This document shows positions 53,580-62,876 of a stretch of 64,000 nucleotides of DNA, in pieces. Made by a program: the position numbers and the translations under genes. How positions within the stretch are numbered: position 1 is the first letter of the stretch; every line of letters begins with the position of its first letter. A model generated the notes under the pieces. That model was given only the letters and a program-made list of their open reading frames with translations, made no database searches and was not told the origin of the DNA. Source of the stretch: Sphingobacterium cellulitidis (lineage in GTDB: Bacteria > Bacteroidota > Bacteroidia > Sphingobacteriales > Sphingobacteriaceae); assembly GCA_002245855.1 (NCBI GenBank), contig NOUX01000009.1:1-64000 (forward strand). The letters run 5' to 3'.

Positions 53580-55733
53580 ATGGGATATATAATAAAATTA
53601 CCATTAAATCGGATCGGGTATGACTTCATACCCGCCGAATATTTACCAGAGGGGAGGAATGAATACTACCTTCGGTTTGAACAAAATAAATCCAACAAGC
53701 AATATCGTAATCTAACCGAGGAGGAAATTCGCATTCTCGAGCTAAATCATAATGAATCTACCAATTGGAATGATGTCCTGGTTACAGATAAATTTCTTCC
53801 AAGACAGATCAAAAGATCTAAGTTCTTTGGTTTGATTCGGATTGGTGATATGGAAGAGGTTTATCTTGAATATCGAGATATCCGCTTACCAGCAGGGATT
53901 TATAATTCTCAAATTATTTCTTGTGATCTTGGCGACTGTGTGGCACTGCATCAAGTCCGTTATATTGCTCATTTTATTGTTGGAAATGAAGTCATCTTGT
54001 TAAATGTTAATGAGATGGAAACCAGTTCCAATGCTAAATTCGGGAACGGTATCTTGAAGGCTGGAGATCCTGATACAAGTCGGATATTTTTAGAATTATG
54101 TAATGAAAATGGAGGTCGTGCCGTATTGCCATTTGATGGTATGCAAGCGGCTGATGTCTATCTTTGGACGCGTAATCGTCAAGATAAGGAACTTCAAAAG
54201 CGGTTTTATGATATTACCAACGAAAAATTCAATGATATCAGGGGCTATTACAGCGAAATCGGAGACCGTACAGTTATCAAAAATTCGCATACTTTCAAGA
54301 ACGTCAAAATCGGTTCTGATGCCTATATCAAAGGAATCAGTAAATTGAAGAATGTGACCATTAATTCCACTTCGGAGGCTTATACTCAAATAGGCGAGGG
54401 ATGTGAATTGGTAAATGGTATCATAGGATATGGTTGTCGTGTGTTTTATGGGGTTAAAGCAGTTCGTTTTATTTTATCCTCTTATTCACAATTGAAATAT
54501 GGCGCCAGATTGATTAACTCATTCTTGGGCGATAACTCTACCATTTCATGTTGTGAGGTATTGAATTCACTTATTTTCCCTGCACATGAGCAGCATCATA
54601 ATAACTCCTTTTTATGCGCAGCATTGATAAAAGGTCAAAGTAATATGGCTGCGGGTGCTACAGTAGGTTCGAACCATAACTCAAGAGGTGCAGATGGTGA
54701 AATTATCGCAGGTCGAGGCTTTTGGCCAGGCTTATGCGTGAGCCTGAAACATAACTCTCGATTTGCTTCCTATACCTTAATTGTAAAAGGTGACTTCCTG
54801 CATGAATTGGATATTAAATTTCCATTTTCATTAGTAAGTAATGATGTTACTCATGACCGCCTGATTATTGTTCCTGGTTATTGGTTTATGTATAATATGT
54901 ATGCATTAATGCGTAATACCAATAAGTTCCTAAGTCGTGATAAGCGTTCTTTTAAAAACCAATATTTTGAATATGATATCCTAGCTCCGGATACAGTGAA
55001 TGAGTTGTTTACTGGGATAGAAGAGATAAAGGTGGCTGTTAAAAAATCTTTGCAGACAGCTGATCCTTTAGCTTGGTTGGAGAGTTCAGATAAATCATCG
55101 GAAGAAATATTCTTGGATAATGCTGAATTTTCAAAGCGGAAAGTGGTATTGCTAAAGCCTAAAGAGTCTTATCAATTATTCAAAAAGTTGATTCGATATT
55201 ATGCAGTTTGTCAGGTTTTGGATTTGATAGATTTAGCTGATTTTACAAACAGTATTCGTACAATAGCATCAAAGGGATTGGTAAGAGAAGAGTTTGAAAA
55301 CGTAGGAAGTCAGTTGGTTCCTGTGAATAAATTAAACTCTCTATTACAGAATCTAAAGGATAAAAAAATCAATTCTTGGGATGAGGTTCATTCGAATTAC
55401 CATCAATTGAGTAGTGAATATATCCAAGATAAGCTTGTACATAGTTTAGCATCCTTGCAAGAGATTACGGAGACAGATTCCACCAATTGGGATGCAGATT
55501 TCTGGAATACTCTATTTGATGAAGCATTGGAGACCAAAAGGTGGATATGTGATGAAATCTATAAATCAAGAAGCAAGGATTATCACAATCCATTTAGGTT
55601 AATGGTTTATGAATCTGAAGCTGAAATGAATGAAGTTGTTGGGCGACTTGAGGATAATAGTTTTATCAACCAGCAGGCTGCTGAATTTGAAGGATTTCAA
55701 TCTAAAATAAAAGATTTTAAATCAAGCATATAA
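53580..55733 (+). CDS. DUF4954 family protein
   Basis: 717 aa, recognised as DUF4954 from overall pattern. The middle (about 215-420) shows repeated short hydrophobic turns such as TVIKNSHTFKNVKIGSDAYIKGISKLKNVTI and GEIIAGRGFWPGLCVSLKHNS, consistent with a left-handed beta-helix like hexapeptide acyl- or nucleotidyltransferases. The C-terminal 250 residues are mostly helical and charged. No signal peptide. It starts 4 nt after glmS, so it is cotranscribed; a role in amino-sugar nucleotide formation is possible but not shown. Confidence 0.82.
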   Translation: MGYIIKLPLNRIGYDFIPAEYLPEGRNEYYLRFEQNKSNKQYRNLTEEEIRILELNHNESTNWNDVLVTDKFLPRQIKRSKFFGLIRIGDMEEVYLEYRDIRLPAGIYNSQIISCDLGDCVALHQVRYIAHFIVGNEVILLNVNEMETSSNAKFGNGILKAGDPDTSRIFLELCNENGGRAVLPFDGMQAADVYLWTRNRQDKELQKRFYDITNEKFNDIRGYYSEIGDRTVIKNSHTFKNVKIGSDAYIKGISKLKNVTINSTSEAYTQIGEGCELVNGIIGYGCRVFYGVKAVRFILSSYSQLKYGARLINSFLGDNSTISCCEVLNSLIFPAHEQHHNNSFLCAALIKGQSNMAAGATVGSNHNSRGADGEIIAGRGFWPGLCVSLKHNSRFASYTLIVKGDFLHELDIKFPFSLVSNDVTHDRLIIVPGYWFMYNMYALMRNTNKFLSRDKRSFKNQYFEYDILAPDTVNELFTGIEEIKVAVKKSLQTADPLAWLESSDKSSEEIFLDNAEFSKRKVVLLKPKESYQLFKKLIRYYAVCQVLDLIDLADFTNSIRTIASKGLVREEFENVGSQLVPVNKLNSLLQNLKDKKINSWDEVHSNYHQLSSEYIQDKLVHSLASLQEITETDSTNWDADFWNTLFDEALETKRWICDEIYKSRSKDYHNPFRLMVYESEAEMNEVVGRLEDNSFINQQAAEFEGFQSKIKDFKSSI

Positions 55734-55747
55734 GATTTGCACTTGAT

Positions 55748-55781
55748 AAAAAAAGGAGAATAATATTATTCTCCTTTTTTT
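55748..55781. terminator. bidirectional terminator
   Basis: A7-GGAGAATAAT and ATTATTCTCC-T7 form a perfect 34-bp palindrome between the convergent DUF4954 and DUF1080 genes. Confidence 0.9.
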
Positions 55782-55787
55782 ATGCTC

Positions 55788-57185
55788 TTAAAGTTCTTTG
55801 ATTTTTATACTTCTAAAGGACACTGCATCTCCATGATCCTGCAATAGGATATGACCTTGTTCAGCCTCACCAAACTTATTCCAATCCTTATACTTACTTC
55901 CGGCAACGAGTTTTCTGAATTCATCAGAGCCACGCACGAATTCCAACATTTTGAAACCGTTTAAATAATAAGTAACGTGGTTATCAGGAGTAACTACGAT
56001 TCTGCCGCGGTTCCATTCACCAATTGCTTTCCTTGGTCTTGGGTTACGGTCGGAAGTAATCAGGTCATAAAGGGAAGCCAAAGTACGATTGCCATCCTTT
56101 CCTAATTTAGCATCTGGGTGAAGTTCATCATCCAGGATTTGATATTCTGGACCAATTGCTGAGCCAGCTGTCTTTTCATCCAAGGTAACAAAGTATTTAA
56201 CTCCAGAGTTTGCTCCAGGAGTCAATTTGAAATCAAAAGCAAGATCAAATGCCTTATATTGTTTATCGGTTATGATGTCACCACCATTCGTGGATTCGGC
56301 GCCATCTGATTTTTGAACTTCGATTAAGCCATTTTCAATTTTCCAACCTTTCTCAGGGAATTTATCTCCACGAGCACTATGCCAACCCTGACTGTCTTTT
56401 CCATTAAATAATAAGCTATAACCAGCTGCTTTTTCTGCCTCTGACAGATTATTGGACTTTGTATTTACGATATAAATATCCTGAGGAAATTCTTGAGGTT
56501 TTAAGTTACTGGTTTGGATCTTAATATTTTTAAAATAAACTTTTTTACCATCCAATGAGTCAGGGATGCTATGTACTTGAAGGCCAATAAAACCAGAATC
56601 ATCCAAACTATCAATTACAAAAGCAGCTGGCACACCATTGACCCAAGTTTTTGTTTCATTACCAATGGCCTCAATACGAAAATGATTAAATTCATTAGGC
56701 TTGAAGGCTGTTTTTGCTGCAGGGTTCAGATCCAAAGGATATAACCACTCGCGACGGCCTTCATCATAAATTCCGCCAGTCCAAGCTCTGTTCGTAGGGT
56801 CAATATCAAGTTGTCTTCCATAAACTCTTCCGCTACCATTATTTGCTGTTGAATCAAAATGGCTCCGAGTTTGAATTCCAGAGTTGGTTGTACTTCCTTC
56901 TAATTTTACATCCAATTCTAAAATAAAGTCACCATATTCTTTTTCAGTCACCAAAAAGGAGTTGGGTGTACCTTTGGTCATTACACCAACGATCGCATCA
57001 TCTTCAACATGATAGTCTGCTTTTCCAGCTAAACTTTTCCAGCCACTGAGGTCTTTGCCATTGAATAAATTTTCCCAGCCGTCCTCTGTCTTTTTTTCTT
57101 GCTGACATGAAATGTTCAAGGAAGTCAGTAAAAGTAGACTGAGACTGCTGCTGAATATAGATTTCAAATAGGTTTTTCTCATCAT
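55788..57185 (-). CDS. lipoprotein with two DUF1080 (3-keto-glycoside hydrolase-like) domains
   Basis: 465 aa. Lipobox ISC with lipidated Cys near residue 27 after a hydrophobic SLSLLLLTSLN. Two DUF1080/LamG-like jelly-roll domains, each starting with the signature LFNGKDxxGW: about 38-215 (LFNGKDLSGWKSLAG) and 250-463 (LFNGKDSQGWHSARG). Members of this family have been reported to cleave 3-keto-glycosides. Divergent from the Gfo/Idh/MocA gene with 120 bp between. A second ATG, 3 nt inside, is equally possible. Confidence 0.88.
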   Translation of the reverse strand: MMRKTYLKSIFSSSLSLLLLTSLNISCQQEKKTEDGWENLFNGKDLSGWKSLAGKADYHVEDDAIVGVMTKGTPNSFLVTEKEYGDFILELDVKLEGSTTNSGIQTRSHFDSTANNGSGRVYGRQLDIDPTNRAWTGGIYDEGRREWLYPLDLNPAAKTAFKPNEFNHFRIEAIGNETKTWVNGVPAAFVIDSLDDSGFIGLQVHSIPDSLDGKKVYFKNIKIQTSNLKPQEFPQDIYIVNTKSNNLSEAEKAAGYSLLFNGKDSQGWHSARGDKFPEKGWKIENGLIEVQKSDGAESTNGGDIITDKQYKAFDLAFDFKLTPGANSGVKYFVTLDEKTAGSAIGPEYQILDDELHPDAKLGKDGNRTLASLYDLITSDRNPRPRKAIGEWNRGRIVVTPDNHVTYYLNGFKMLEFVRGSDEFRKLVAGSKYKDWNKFGEAEQGHILLQDHGDAVSFRSIKIKEL

Positions 57186-57305
57186 TTATGTGCTTTGTGT
57201 AACAGGTTTATAGTTTATTAACCAATAAGGTCTCTTAAATTAGGTTTTTTTTTTATTTTTAAGCTAATCATTCATGTAACATTCATAAACCTAAACATAT
57301 TACAG

Positions 57306-58721
57306 ATGAATCATTATTTTTCTCGAAGAAGTTTTTTAAAGAAATCCATAATTGCTGGAGGAGCTTTGACTTTGGCCAGTAGTCCATTAGGCAGTATTGT
57401 AATGGCAAAACCTAATGAGCGAGTTAACTTAGCTGCAATTGGGATAGGTTTTAGAGGGGGCGAGATCCTTATGGAACTTCATAAAACCGGGTTATGTAAT
57501 ATCGTTGCATTATGTGATGTGGATATGGGTGCAAAACATACGGAAGCTGCAATCAAGCAATTTCCAGATGTTCCGAGATTCCAGGATTTCAGACAAATGT
57601 TTGATAAAATGGGAAATCAAATCGATGCGGTAACTGTTGGTGTACCAGATTTTTCTCATTTCCCAATTACCATGATGGCATTGGATCTTGGAAAGCATGT
57701 TTATGTAGAGAAGCCAATGGCTCGTACTTTTTTAGAAGTGGAGTTGATGATGGAAAAGGCTCGGAAGAATCCAAAATTGGCTACTCAAATGGGTAATCAA
57801 GGACATTCTGAAGCTAACTATTTTCAATTTAAGGCATGGACTGAGGCAGGTATCATTAAAGATGTAACTCAGATTGTAGGCCATATGAATATGCCACGTA
57901 GATGGCATGGCTGGGATGTAAATATGAAGAACTTCCCACCTGCAGAAGCAATTCCTAGTACGATGGATTGGGATTTATGGCAAATGCAAACATTGGGACA
58001 CAACTATAACAAGGATTTTGTGAATGGACAGTGGAGATGTTGGTTTGATTTTGGAATGGGAGCATTAGGAGATTGGGGAGCCCATATCTTGGATACATCC
58101 CATGAGTTCCTGAAATTAGGATTACCTACGGAAGTAGGAGCAGAGATGTTAGAAGGACATAATTCTTTCTTCTTCCCAATGTCTTCTACCTTGAAATTTA
58201 GCTTTCCAAAACGCAAGGGAATGCCTGCATTAGATATTATGTGGTATGATGGAATTAATAATCTTCCTCCAATTCCAGAGGGCTATGGAGTTTCAGGATT
58301 GGATCCAAATATTCCACCGCCAAGCACAGGAAATCTAGAACCTGCAAAATTAAATCCAGGAAAAATTATTTATGGTAAGGATCTTACCTTCAAAGGTGGT
58401 TCACATGCTAGTACATTGTCGATTATTCCAGAGTCAAAAGCAAAAGATTTGGCGAATAAACTACCGGAAGTACCTAATACTCCTTCTAATCACTTTGCCA
58501 ACTTCTTAAAAGCTTGTAAAGGGGAAGAAAAGACTCGTTCTTCATTCGATATTGCAGGACCTTTGAGTCAAGTATTCTGTTTAGGTGTGATAGCACAGCG
58601 ATTAAATGGAAAATTTAAGTTCGATCCTGTGAAAAAAGAAATTACAAATGATAAATTTGCTAATGCACTATTAATCGGACCACCGCCTAGACAAGGTTTC
58701 GAACAATATTATAAAGTTTAA
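57306..58721 (+). CDS. Tat-exported Gfo/Idh/MocA family oxidoreductase
   Basis: 471 aa. Twin-arginine signal SRRSFLKKSIIAGGALTLA at residues 5-25. Rossmann domain follows (NLAAIGIGFRGGEILMEL, then VYVEKPMARTFLEVELMM with the EKP catalytic Lys motif), and a C-terminal substrate domain (GALGDWGAHILDTSHEF). Export by Tat suits a cofactor-loaded enzyme. Related exported oxidoreductases oxidise sugar hydroxyls, often C3. It is 25 nt before a DUF1080 gene. Confidence 0.92.
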   Translation: MNHYFSRRSFLKKSIIAGGALTLASSPLGSIVMAKPNERVNLAAIGIGFRGGEILMELHKTGLCNIVALCDVDMGAKHTEAAIKQFPDVPRFQDFRQMFDKMGNQIDAVTVGVPDFSHFPITMMALDLGKHVYVEKPMARTFLEVELMMEKARKNPKLATQMGNQGHSEANYFQFKAWTEAGIIKDVTQIVGHMNMPRRWHGWDVNMKNFPPAEAIPSTMDWDLWQMQTLGHNYNKDFVNGQWRCWFDFGMGALGDWGAHILDTSHEFLKLGLPTEVGAEMLEGHNSFFFPMSSTLKFSFPKRKGMPALDIMWYDGINNLPPIPEGYGVSGLDPNIPPPSTGNLEPAKLNPGKIIYGKDLTFKGGSHASTLSIIPESKAKDLANKLPEVPNTPSNHFANFLKACKGEEKTRSSFDIAGPLSQVFCLGVIAQRLNGKFKFDPVKKEITNDKFANALLIGPPPRQGFEQYYKV

Positions 58722-58746
58722 AAAAATCAATCAAAAATAATTAAAG

Positions 58747-59766
58747 ATGATCAAACAATTTGTTTACGGTTTAGCTATCTCAAGTATCCTTGGATTGGGC
58801 TTGACTTCATGTCAAAATGGTACACAGGAAAAAGCAGACAACCAAGAGAAAAAAGAAGAGGTGGAACATAATCCTGCATCACAAACTATTCCTGAGGAAT
58901 CCAAAGAGCTTTTGGGTCGCTGGGATCTTAATGTAGACAAGAATGGAAAACAAGTACCTTCTTGGATTGAAATCAAATTATCTGGTTTTACTACTTTGGT
59001 AGGCTATTGGGTTGGCGATTCTGGAAGTAGCAGACCTATTTCACATATTAAATTGCAAGACGGTAAATTCTCGTTTGCTATTCCACCACAATGGGAAGGT
59101 GGCGAAGGAGATGTTGTAATTGAAGGTGAATTAGCAGGTGCTGATCTAAAAGGTACAATCACCAATAACAATGGTGAGAAATATACATTTACAGGAACTA
59201 AAGCTCCATATTTGAATAGAACTGCTGCCCCTAAATGGGGAACGCCAGTTGAATTATTCAATGGTAAAGACCTAACGGGTTGGAAGCCTTCTAATGATAA
59301 AAACAAATGGGTGGTTAAAGATGGAATCTTAACAAATGAAGAAGCTGGAGCTAACTTAATCACTGAAAAATCTTTTGAAGACTTCAAACTTAACCTGGAA
59401 TTCAAATATCCTGAAGGAAGTAACTCGGGAGTTTACTTAAGAGGACGTTATGAGGTACAAATCGAAGATTCCCCTAAAGATAGACACCCAGGCAACCTTT
59501 ATTTTGGAGCAATCTACGGTTTCTTGACACCTAATGCTATGGTTACAAACGGGCCGAACGAGTGGAATAATATGGAGATTACTTTGGTTGGACGTTTAGT
59601 AACAGTTGCTATCAATGGTCAAACTGTTATTAATCAACAAGAAATCCCAGGAATCACTGGTGGTGCTTTGGATTCTAAAGAAGGAGAACCAGGACCATTG
59701 TATATTCAAGGTGATCATGGGCCAATTGAATTTAGAAAAATTACCATTACTGAAGCTCAAAAATAA
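58747..59766 (+). CDS. lipoprotein with DUF1080 domain
   Basis: 339 aa. Lipobox LTSC with lipidated Cys22. A small beta domain (about 50-155: ELLGRWDLNVDKNGKQ...) is followed by a DUF1080 domain (about 168-338: LFNGKDLTGWKPSND, SNSGVYLRGRYEVQIED, GDHGPIEFRKITI). Together with the oxidoreductase 25 nt upstream it may oxidise and then cleave a glycoside in the envelope. Its first domain distinguishes it from the two-domain protein at 55788. Confidence 0.9.
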   Translation: MIKQFVYGLAISSILGLGLTSCQNGTQEKADNQEKKEEVEHNPASQTIPEESKELLGRWDLNVDKNGKQVPSWIEIKLSGFTTLVGYWVGDSGSSRPISHIKLQDGKFSFAIPPQWEGGEGDVVIEGELAGADLKGTITNNNGEKYTFTGTKAPYLNRTAAPKWGTPVELFNGKDLTGWKPSNDKNKWVVKDGILTNEEAGANLITEKSFEDFKLNLEFKYPEGSNSGVYLRGRYEVQIEDSPKDRHPGNLYFGAIYGFLTPNAMVTNGPNEWNNMEITLVGRLVTVAINGQTVINQQEIPGITGGALDSKEGEPGPLYIQGDHGPIEFRKITITEAQK

Positions 59767-59821
59767 TTTTGAGAACATGGATTTGTAAAAATCCCAATTA
59801 GGGTTTACAATCCAATAAGCT

Positions 59822-59852
59822 AAAAAGGCTGCTAATTTTAGTAGCCTTTTTT
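59822..59852 (+). terminator. terminator after the DUF1080 gene
   Basis: AAAAAGGCTGCTA and TAGTAGCCTTTTT, stem with one G-T pair, followed by Ts. Confidence 0.8.
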
Positions 59853-59971
59853 GTTTTAGTCATGCACTTATTCATTTAACTTTTAAAATATGCTATTGAA
59901 AATCAATTGATTAAAACAGTATTTCTCTCCATTTGTTATTTAATATATTGCATGTTAACAATCGATAAAAT

Positions 59972-61075
59972 ATGATGATGAAGTATTTCCTGATAAATCT
60001 ATTATTTGCTATTTCTCTTACTTTCAATGTTATGTCTCAAACTAAAAGTCCCAATTTAGAGTTGGTTGCATCTTTTGGAAAATCACAACCCATTGGTGTT
60101 TCCGTTTCTTCTGATAATAGAGTTTTTGTTTCTTTCCCTCATAAAGAGCCATATTTATATGGTTTAGCAGAAATTGTAAAGGGTGAGCGGAAGGCTTTTC
60201 CAGATAATAAATGGAATGCTACCTCGGGGGATTATGAAAAACACTTTGTCAATGTCCAAGATATCTATGTTGATACCAATGATCAATTATGGGTATTGGA
60301 TTCGAAACCTGCATCAGCTGGATCTATTTTTGGGAAGGATGGGAATAATACCTCTCAAGGTCAATTCAAGCTTATTCAAATTGATTTGAAGAATAACCAG
60401 GTAGAGAAAATCTTTACTTTTGAGGATTTAGATAAGGACAAATCCGGCTTGAATGATGTCCGTGTAGATACTGATAAACAGTTAGCTTATCTTTCAGATC
60501 CTGGCCAAGCCTCCATAATTGTGTTAGATCTGAAAACTGGTAATACGAGAAAAGTATTAAGCAATACTCCTTTTACAGTAGCCAATCCAAATATTATTTT
60601 ATCCTATAATGGACATGAAATGAAGGATAAGGATGGTAATCCTTTTAAATCTAATGTGAATGGTATTGCTTTGACCAAGGATAATAAATGGTTCTATTTT
60701 AAACCCATTAATGCCTTGAATCTTTATAGAATTGAAACTAAATACTTGGCTGATTCTAGTTTAAATGAAAATGATTTGTTAGCAAAAGTGGAAGATCTTG
60801 GGGAAGTAGGAGTGACACACGGTTTGGTTGCTGATAAGGTAGGAAATGTTTATTTGACAACCTCCTTGGATTATTCCATTAGACGAATAACTCCAGAAGG
60901 GAAATTAGAAATGCTGGTCCAGGATTCTAGATTGCTGTGGCCTGATTCCCTTGGTGTAGGTTCAGATGGTTATTTGTATTTTTCTTGTGCTCAAATGCAG
61001 TTATTGCCAACATGGAATAATGGGAAGGATTTGGTTCAATATCCCTACGAGGTTTATCGAATCAAAGTCTTATAA
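59972..61075 (+). CDS. exported yellow/MRJP-like beta-propeller protein
   Basis: 367 aa with a signal peptide (MMMKYFLINLLFAISLTFNVMSQ). Propeller-type repeats with VASFGKSQPIGVSVSSDNRVFVSFP, DTNDQLWVLDS, KSGLNDVRVDTDKQLAYLSDPGQASIIVLDL and YLTTSLDYSIRRITPEG; the LWVLD...D pattern is that of the yellow/major royal jelly protein family (also close to gluconolactonase-like propellers). A lactonase or sugar-acid role next to the oxidoreductase would make sense but is inferred. It ends overlapping the Smr gene's stop by 6 nt on the opposite strand. Confidence 0.8.
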   Translation: MMMKYFLINLLFAISLTFNVMSQTKSPNLELVASFGKSQPIGVSVSSDNRVFVSFPHKEPYLYGLAEIVKGERKAFPDNKWNATSGDYEKHFVNVQDIYVDTNDQLWVLDSKPASAGSIFGKDGNNTSQGQFKLIQIDLKNNQVEKIFTFEDLDKDKSGLNDVRVDTDKQLAYLSDPGQASIIVLDLKTGNTRKVLSNTPFTVANPNIILSYNGHEMKDKDGNPFKSNVNGIALTKDNKWFYFKPINALNLYRIETKYLADSSLNENDLLAKVEDLGEVGVTHGLVADKVGNVYLTTSLDYSIRRITPEGKLEMLVQDSRLLWPDSLGVGSDGYLYFSCAQMQLLPTWNNGKDLVQYPYEVYRIKVL

Positions 61076-61372
61076 GCCAATTACCACGACTACAATATCT
61101 TCATTGGAATAAGAAGGGTAAAAGTGGCTAATAGCATTGGATTGTTTATAGACTTTTAATTCCTCATATACGGCATTTCTTAGTGCGCCTTTACCTTTTC
61201 CATGAATAAATTTTATTTCCGGATAATCCCAATAAATGGCAGCATCTAGTTGTTCCCTGAGGTAATCAATTGTTTCCATGAGTAATTCATCCAACTCATA
61301 ATTATCCAAGTCGGCGAGAAAAGCCTCGGCATGTAAATCGACCGTCTTTTTGGGTTTGGGAAGAGAACGCAT
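61070..61372 (-). CDS. stand-alone Smr domain protein
   Basis: 100 aa, almost only an Smr domain: VDLHAEAF near the start (DLH motif) and IKFIHGKGKGALRNAVYEEL (HGKG motif). Smr domains act as nickases or RNA endonucleases, as in MutS2. In many Bacteroidota this domain is the end of a longer DUF2027 protein; here the start of the usual larger protein is missing. Downstream of the lipoprotein gene by 11 nt; overlaps the convergent MRJP-like gene's end. Confidence 0.78.
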   Translation of the reverse strand: MRSLPKPKKTVDLHAEAFLADLDNYELDELLMETIDYLREQLDAAIYWDYPEIKFIHGKGKGALRNAVYEELKVYKQSNAISHFYPSYSNEDIVVVVIGL

Positions 61373-61383
61373 GAAAGAAGATA

Positions 61384-62286
61384 TTAATTGATGCTTCGGC
61401 CAATTAGATTAGGAAGTAATGCTTTCGCCTCATCGATTTTTTGTTCCTGAAGCAATGTGATATAGGGTTCTAGTTTTTTATAAGTCGCAGAATTTGGAGC
61501 AAAATCTTTTAAATAATTATAAGCTTCCTGAAAATATGGTGAAATTTGTTGGCTTTCAATAGCTGGGGTATTATCCATTCCAATCGTAAGGGTTGTGAAG
61601 TATTTCTCGAACTCCTTTTGGGCTTTATCTCCGGCTACTGAACCTTTGGTCTTATTTGCAAAATCTTCATACCAAACGGTTCTTTGTACCAATGACTGGA
61701 AAGGAATTGCAATTGCAGCATCATCTGCATAACCTTCCATATTATCTCTTCCAATTTGTTGCAATAATATCTCAAGATCCGATGAGATATATGGATAGAA
61801 ATTATCTTGAAAATACAATGGATTAGGTTCTAGGTCAAACATACCTTCAGTTTCACGAACTCTAAAGCCATTACGATTAATTTTATCATAGGCTTTTTCA
61901 AGGTCTGAAGGAACTGCAGCCTTTCCTCCATCGAATTCAATATTTACTAAAGGTCTGTAGTTTATTTCTTCATCAAATGCGGAACGATTTCCATACATGG
62001 ATACTTTATCGATATAATCCATAAGTAAAGCGACTGCTTTATCATTTTCAGGATTTTCTTTGTTTTCGAAGAGCTCCTTGAATTTAGTGGTTGCTTTGCC
62101 TACGCTTTCGATGTCAGTAGAATCCAAGGCAAGGATATAATCTTCCAATGCTTCCACCTTTGTTAAATTATATTCTTCAGGGTTTTCTACACTTGTTGTA
62201 TCATTGCCTTTTTCCTCTTTTGTATTCGAAACACAGGCAGTCAGAAAAAGGGATAAGATTAAGCAATTTCTAAAAAGTTTCGTCAT
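61384..62286 (-). CDS. hypothetical lipoprotein
   Basis: 300 aa from the ATG at 62286, which starts a signal peptide with lipobox SLFLTAC (lipidated Cys18). An in-frame ATG at 62322 adds 12 residues. The mature part is soluble, alternating acidic and helical, with no family recognised; motifs include EGMFDLEPNPLYFQDNFYPYISSDLEILL. Helical repeats around 205-290 (NKTKGSVAGDKAQKEFEKYF, PYFQEAYNYLKDF) suggest TPR-like packing. First gene of a two-gene operon with the Smr protein. Confidence 0.7.
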   Translation of the reverse strand: MTKLFRNCLILSLFLTACVSNTKEEKGNDTTSVENPEEYNLTKVEALEDYILALDSTDIESVGKATTKFKELFENKENPENDKAVALLMDYIDKVSMYGNRSAFDEEINYRPLVNIEFDGGKAAVPSDLEKAYDKINRNGFRVRETEGMFDLEPNPLYFQDNFYPYISSDLEILLQQIGRDNMEGYADDAAIAIPFQSLVQRTVWYEDFANKTKGSVAGDKAQKEFEKYFTTLTIGMDNTPAIESQQISPYFQEAYNYLKDFAPNSATYKKLEPYITLLQEQKIDEAKALLPNLIGRSIN

Positions 62287-62449
62287 AATTGTTTTGGAAA
62301 TTATGTTTAAAGCTTGTTTCATTCTTGTTCAAATATCGTATTTTATTCCTATTTAATAGTATAAACGTTGAAATGGGGGTTATTGTGTCGTAGAAAAAGT
62401 AATTTATTCTCATAATAATCAATATGTTAATTTAATGTTTCGATTACTA

Positions 62450-62482
62450 TTTGGAAGATTGTATGGAAAGGTTGTATATTTG
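62450..62482 (+). promoter_or_regulatory. promoter of the tRNA-Pro gene (TTTG-21-TATATTTG)
   Basis: -33 TTTG (62450-62453) and -7 TATATTTG (62475-62482) separated by 21 bp, the Bacteroidota sigma-A pattern; transcription would start shortly before the tRNA. Confidence 0.7.
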
Positions 62483-62511
62483 TGCCACACAAGAAAAAGG
62501 TGATACCTTTT

Positions 62512-62588
62512 CGGGGTGTAGCGTAGCCCGGTATCGCGCCACATTTGGGATGTGGAGGTCGTAGGTTCGAATCCTGCCACCCCGACCA
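62512..62588 (+). tRNA. tRNA-Pro (anticodon TGG)
   Basis: Cloverleaf readable by eye: acceptor CGGGGTG (62512-62518) pairs with CACCCCG (62578-62584); anticodon stem CCACA/TGTGG encloses loop TTTGGGA with anticodon TGG; T arm GTAGG-TTCGAAT-CCTGC; discriminator A and CCA encoded at 62586-62588. Confidence 0.95.
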
Positions 62589-62608
62589 CTCTTACTACAT
62601 GTAAGGTC

Positions 62609-62646
62609 AAAAACCCTCAAATTCTATGGATTTGAGGGTTTTTTGT
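62609..62646 (+). terminator. terminator after tRNA-Pro
   Basis: AAAAACCCTCAAAT and ATTTGAGGGTTTTT, 14-bp perfect stem with a 7-nt loop, followed by TGTTTT. Confidence 0.85.
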
Positions 62647-62688
62647 TTTATTTCATATCAAAATATCCTAAAGAATATCAATGTAAAT

Positions 62689-62733
62689 GTGAGTAAAACG
62701 GTGAGTCTTTTTAAGTTTTAAATTTACTCACCG
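62689..62733. repeat. GTGAGT repeats between tRNA-Pro and the integrase
   Basis: GTGAGT (62689-62694), CGGTGAGT (62699-62706) and the inverted ACTCACCG (62726-62733) lie within 45 bp. They could be arm-type or accessory-protein sites of the recombinase; unproven. Confidence 0.45.
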
Positions 62734-62876
62734 AATAGCTTTTAGTAAACTGTTAATCAACTGTTTATTTAATTTATTTTGATGCTATTTGTTATTGTTT
62801 GACTTCTTTTCTGTGAGCCCATAAATAGTTGAGGCAAAAGAACTGCACTAAGGAGCATTTGTCGAACTTAAAATAA

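Noticed and set aside
62419..62610. 63-codon frame on the minus strand with GVAGFEPTTSTSQ
   Set aside because: It is the antisense of tRNA-Pro, a well-known spurious translation of tRNA genes.
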